A stretch of 64,000 nt of DNA, taken from Gordonia heveisoli. Its GTDB lineage: Bacteria > Actinomycetota > Actinomycetes > Mycobacteriales > Mycobacteriaceae. Positions 62,836 to 64,000 of this stretch are shown piece by piece. The notes beneath the pieces are model-generated. The model had not been told where the DNA came from. It saw only the letters and a program-made list of their open reading frames with translations, and did no database searches. The stretch covers positions 1-64,000 of the forward strand of contig NZ_JASXSH010000001.1 of NCBI RefSeq assembly GCF_030315745.1, read 5' to 3'. The stretch's first letter is position 1, and every line of letters begins with the position of its first letter. Made by a program: the position numbers and the translations under genes.

Positions 62836-63786
62836 ATGAGTATCGTCGAAGAAAGTGATACCGACGGCCACGACAGGTTTTCCTCGTTGCGCCTCGGTGG
62901 GCTGGACTGGGATCGATTTCCGTTGCGGCTCTTCATGGTGGGCAATGCACGCTTCTGGGATCCGCAGGCGATCGACTACTCGGCCGACGCCGCCGACTGG
63001 GCCGACGCCGAGCGGCGCGCCGCAACGCACCTCATCGCCCGGTCTTGCGCCGACGAAGAAGCCGCGATCGGCACCGTCCGCCCGTTTCACGCCACCATGA
63101 CGGCCGAGGGTCGCTTCGGCGACGAGATGTACCTTTCCCAGCTCTCCTTCGAGAAGGCCAAACACACCGAGGGACTGCGATTGTGGATGGACTCCGTCGG
63201 CCTGACCGAGGATCTCAATCCACTGGTGACCACCAACCCGCACCAGCGCCGCCTCGTCGGAGAGGAACTGCCCACGACGCTCGACGCGATGCTCGCCGAC
63301 CGGTCGCCGGAGACCCAGATCCGCGCCCTGGTCACCACATTCCTCGTCGTCCAGGGCGCACTGGCGGTGACCGGACATCTGAGTAGGCAGTACATGTGTA
63401 TGACCTTCGGAATCATGCCGGGCATGCGTAGCCTGAGCCGATTCATCGCCGACGACGAGCGTCGGCACCAGGCGTGGGCCGCCTTCAGCTGCCGCCGACT
63501 CCTGGCCGCCGATCCCGCGCTCTGGTCGGTGATCGGCGATGAGATGAACAGCCGGATGCCGACCGCCTTGGACCTGGTCGGATGGACCTGCGCGCAGGCC
63601 GAGATGGCCGCACTGCACTTCGACGCCGCCGCTGCCGTGCGCTACACCGCCGACTGCGCACAGCGCCGCCTCGAGGTGATCGGTGCCGCCCGCGACGATC
63701 GCCCCGACCACATCGAATACGACCCGTCACCGTTGATGGTGGAGGATTCGATCGGCGAGGACGACAACACATTCTTCGACGGCTGA
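62836..63786 (+). CDS. R2lox-like ferritin-fold protein with altered metal site
   Basis: A 316-residue protein of the ribonucleotide reductase R2/R2lox superfamily. It aligns without gaps (offset +6) to M. tuberculosis R2lox (Rv0233) from memory through the metal site: Glu68->Glu74, His104->His110, Glu202->Glu208 and His205->His211 are kept, but Glu101 is Lys107 and Glu167 is Gln173; the cross-linked Val71 and Tyr162 are Ala77 and Thr168. A normal Mn/Fe centre is therefore unlikely. No nrdA-type gene is adjacent. ATG 62836 is used; GTG 62818 is also possible. A KstR-type operator lies just downstream. Confidence 0.8.
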   Translation: MSIVEESDTDGHDRFSSLRLGGLDWDRFPLRLFMVGNARFWDPQAIDYSADAADWADAERRAATHLIARSCADEEAAIGTVRPFHATMTAEGRFGDEMYLSQLSFEKAKHTEGLRLWMDSVGLTEDLNPLVTTNPHQRRLVGEELPTTLDAMLADRSPETQIRALVTTFLVVQGALAVTGHLSRQYMCMTFGIMPGMRSLSRFIADDERRHQAWAAFSCRRLLAADPALWSVIGDEMNSRMPTALDLVGWTCAQAEMAALHFDAAAAVRYTADCAQRRLEVIGAARDDRPDHIEYDPSPLMVEDSIGEDDNTFFDG

Positions 63787-63807
63787 GTATCCGGTAGTGA
63801 CAAAAAT

Positions 63808-63821
63808 TAGAACACGTTCTA
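63808..63821. promoter_or_regulatory. KstR-type operator
   Basis: TAGAACACGTTCTA, an exact match to the KstR consensus TNNAACNNGTTNNA and a near-perfect palindrome. It overlaps the candidate -10 box of the hydrolase gene, so a bound repressor would block transcription. KstR controls sterol catabolism in Mycobacteriales. Confidence 0.75.
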
Positions 63822-63825
63822 CTGT
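63820..63825 (+). promoter_or_regulatory. Candidate -10 box of the hydrolase gene
   Basis: TACTGT, 6 nt before the GTG at 63832, overlapping the KstR-type operator by two bases. Confidence 0.4.
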
Positions 63826-63831
63826 CGTGTC

Positions 63832-64000
63832 GTGGATGTGAGCTTCGAGGCGACCAAACGGGAACTGACCACCGCGCAGGGCACGCTGCGCTATCACGAG
63901 GCAGGCGCGGCCGACGCGCCGCCGCTGATCCTGCTGCACGGCTCGGGACCCGGCGTCACCGGCTGGCGCAACTACCGCGGCAATCTGGGATTCTTCGCCC
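63832..64000 (+). CDS. Alpha/beta hydrolase, partial (runs off the window)
   Basis: The first 56 codons of an alpha/beta hydrolase: LRYHEAG, then LILLHGSGPGVTGW, where HGSGPG is the oxyanion-hole motif typical of meta-cleavage product hydrolases (BphD/HsaD class, C-C bond hydrolysis of ring-opened aromatics or sterols). The catalytic Ser, Asp and His lie beyond the window end. The upstream KstR-type operator supports a steroid-degradation role. GTG 63832 or 63838 could be the start. Confidence 0.75.
   Translation, partial: MDVSFEATKRELTTAQGTLRYHEAGAADAPPLILLHGSGPGVTGWRNYRGNLGFFA

Noticed and set aside
62808-62858. 16-codon upstream reading frame overlapping the R2lox-like start, with a TAGCGT box before it
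   Set aside because: The distance from the box to the ATG (11 nt) does not fit the leaderless pattern and the peptide has no attenuator-like codon run; too short to support.
1-64000. tRNA, rRNA, CRISPR, prophage and integrase features
   Set aside because: I looked for tRNA arms, regular direct repeats and phage or recombinase motifs and saw none that stand up.

Overview
The window is high-GC, gene-dense actinobacterial chromosome. I place it in the Mycobacteriales (mycolic-acid bacteria), most likely Gordonia or a close relative such as Williamsia. The evidence is the gene content (MmpL3-type mycolate transporter, AftD arabinofuranosyltransferase, DUF2613 and DUF3068 proteins, FabG4/HtdX/FadA2/FadE5, Zmp1-type peptidase, GTP-type PEP carboxykinase) and the gene order. 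The order follows, with insertions, two Mycobacterium tuberculosis blocks as I recall them: Rv0204c-Rv0211 and Rv0224c-Rv0244c. The genus is an inference; no rRNA or tRNA gene lies in the window. I saw no CRISPR array, insertion sequence, prophage or tRNA, and no gene-free stretch longer than 300 bases.

Layout. 0-5.5 kb: stress and envelope genes (HdeD-like, thioesterase fold, secreted DUF4185 protein, a DUF305/DUF6153/PAP2 set). 5.7-8.6 kb: nfo and fadE5. 8.7-14.7 kb: a five-gene block (rRNA methyltransferase-like, LppU-like, alcohol dehydrogenase, SDR, VanW) separating fadE5 from its usual partners. 15-19.4 kb: fadA2, divergent fabG4-htdX, and a TetR regulator. 19.5-23.2 kb: LpqI-type GH3, universal stress protein, AraC/DJ-1 pair. 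23.2-36.1 kb: cell-wall glycan genes (DUF2613, aftD, acyltransferase, DUF3068, flippase, GT4, methyltransferase, polytopic membrane protein). 36.1-41.5 kb: MmpS-like protein, ABC exporter, phytase-like esterase. 41.5-47.7 kb: pckG, a pair of degenerate-P-loop proteins, trmB, NYN nuclease. 47.8-55.7 kb: mmpL3, AI-2E-type transporter, YbhN-like flippase, DUF3054, degenerate PBP. 55.9-64 kb: pirin, M13 peptidase, K+ channel, NDMA-type ADH, second MMPL, divergent R2lox-like protein, and the start of a hydrolase under a KstR-type operator.

The points most worth following up: (1) one TTAC-N6-GTAA palindrome occurs before fadE5, between fadA2 and fabG4, and before the TetR gene, suggesting a local fatty-acid regulon; (2) the R2lox-like protein at 62.8-63.8 kb aligns without gaps to R2lox around the metal site, yet two carboxylate ligands are Lys and Gln and both ether cross-link residues are gone; (3) aftD appears to lack an ATG/GTG/TTG start and probably begins at CTG inside the upstream stop; (4) a PBP-like lipoprotein has lost its catalytic motifs; (5) many genes carry a TANNNT -10 box 6-8 nt before the start codon, pointing to widespread leaderless transcription.
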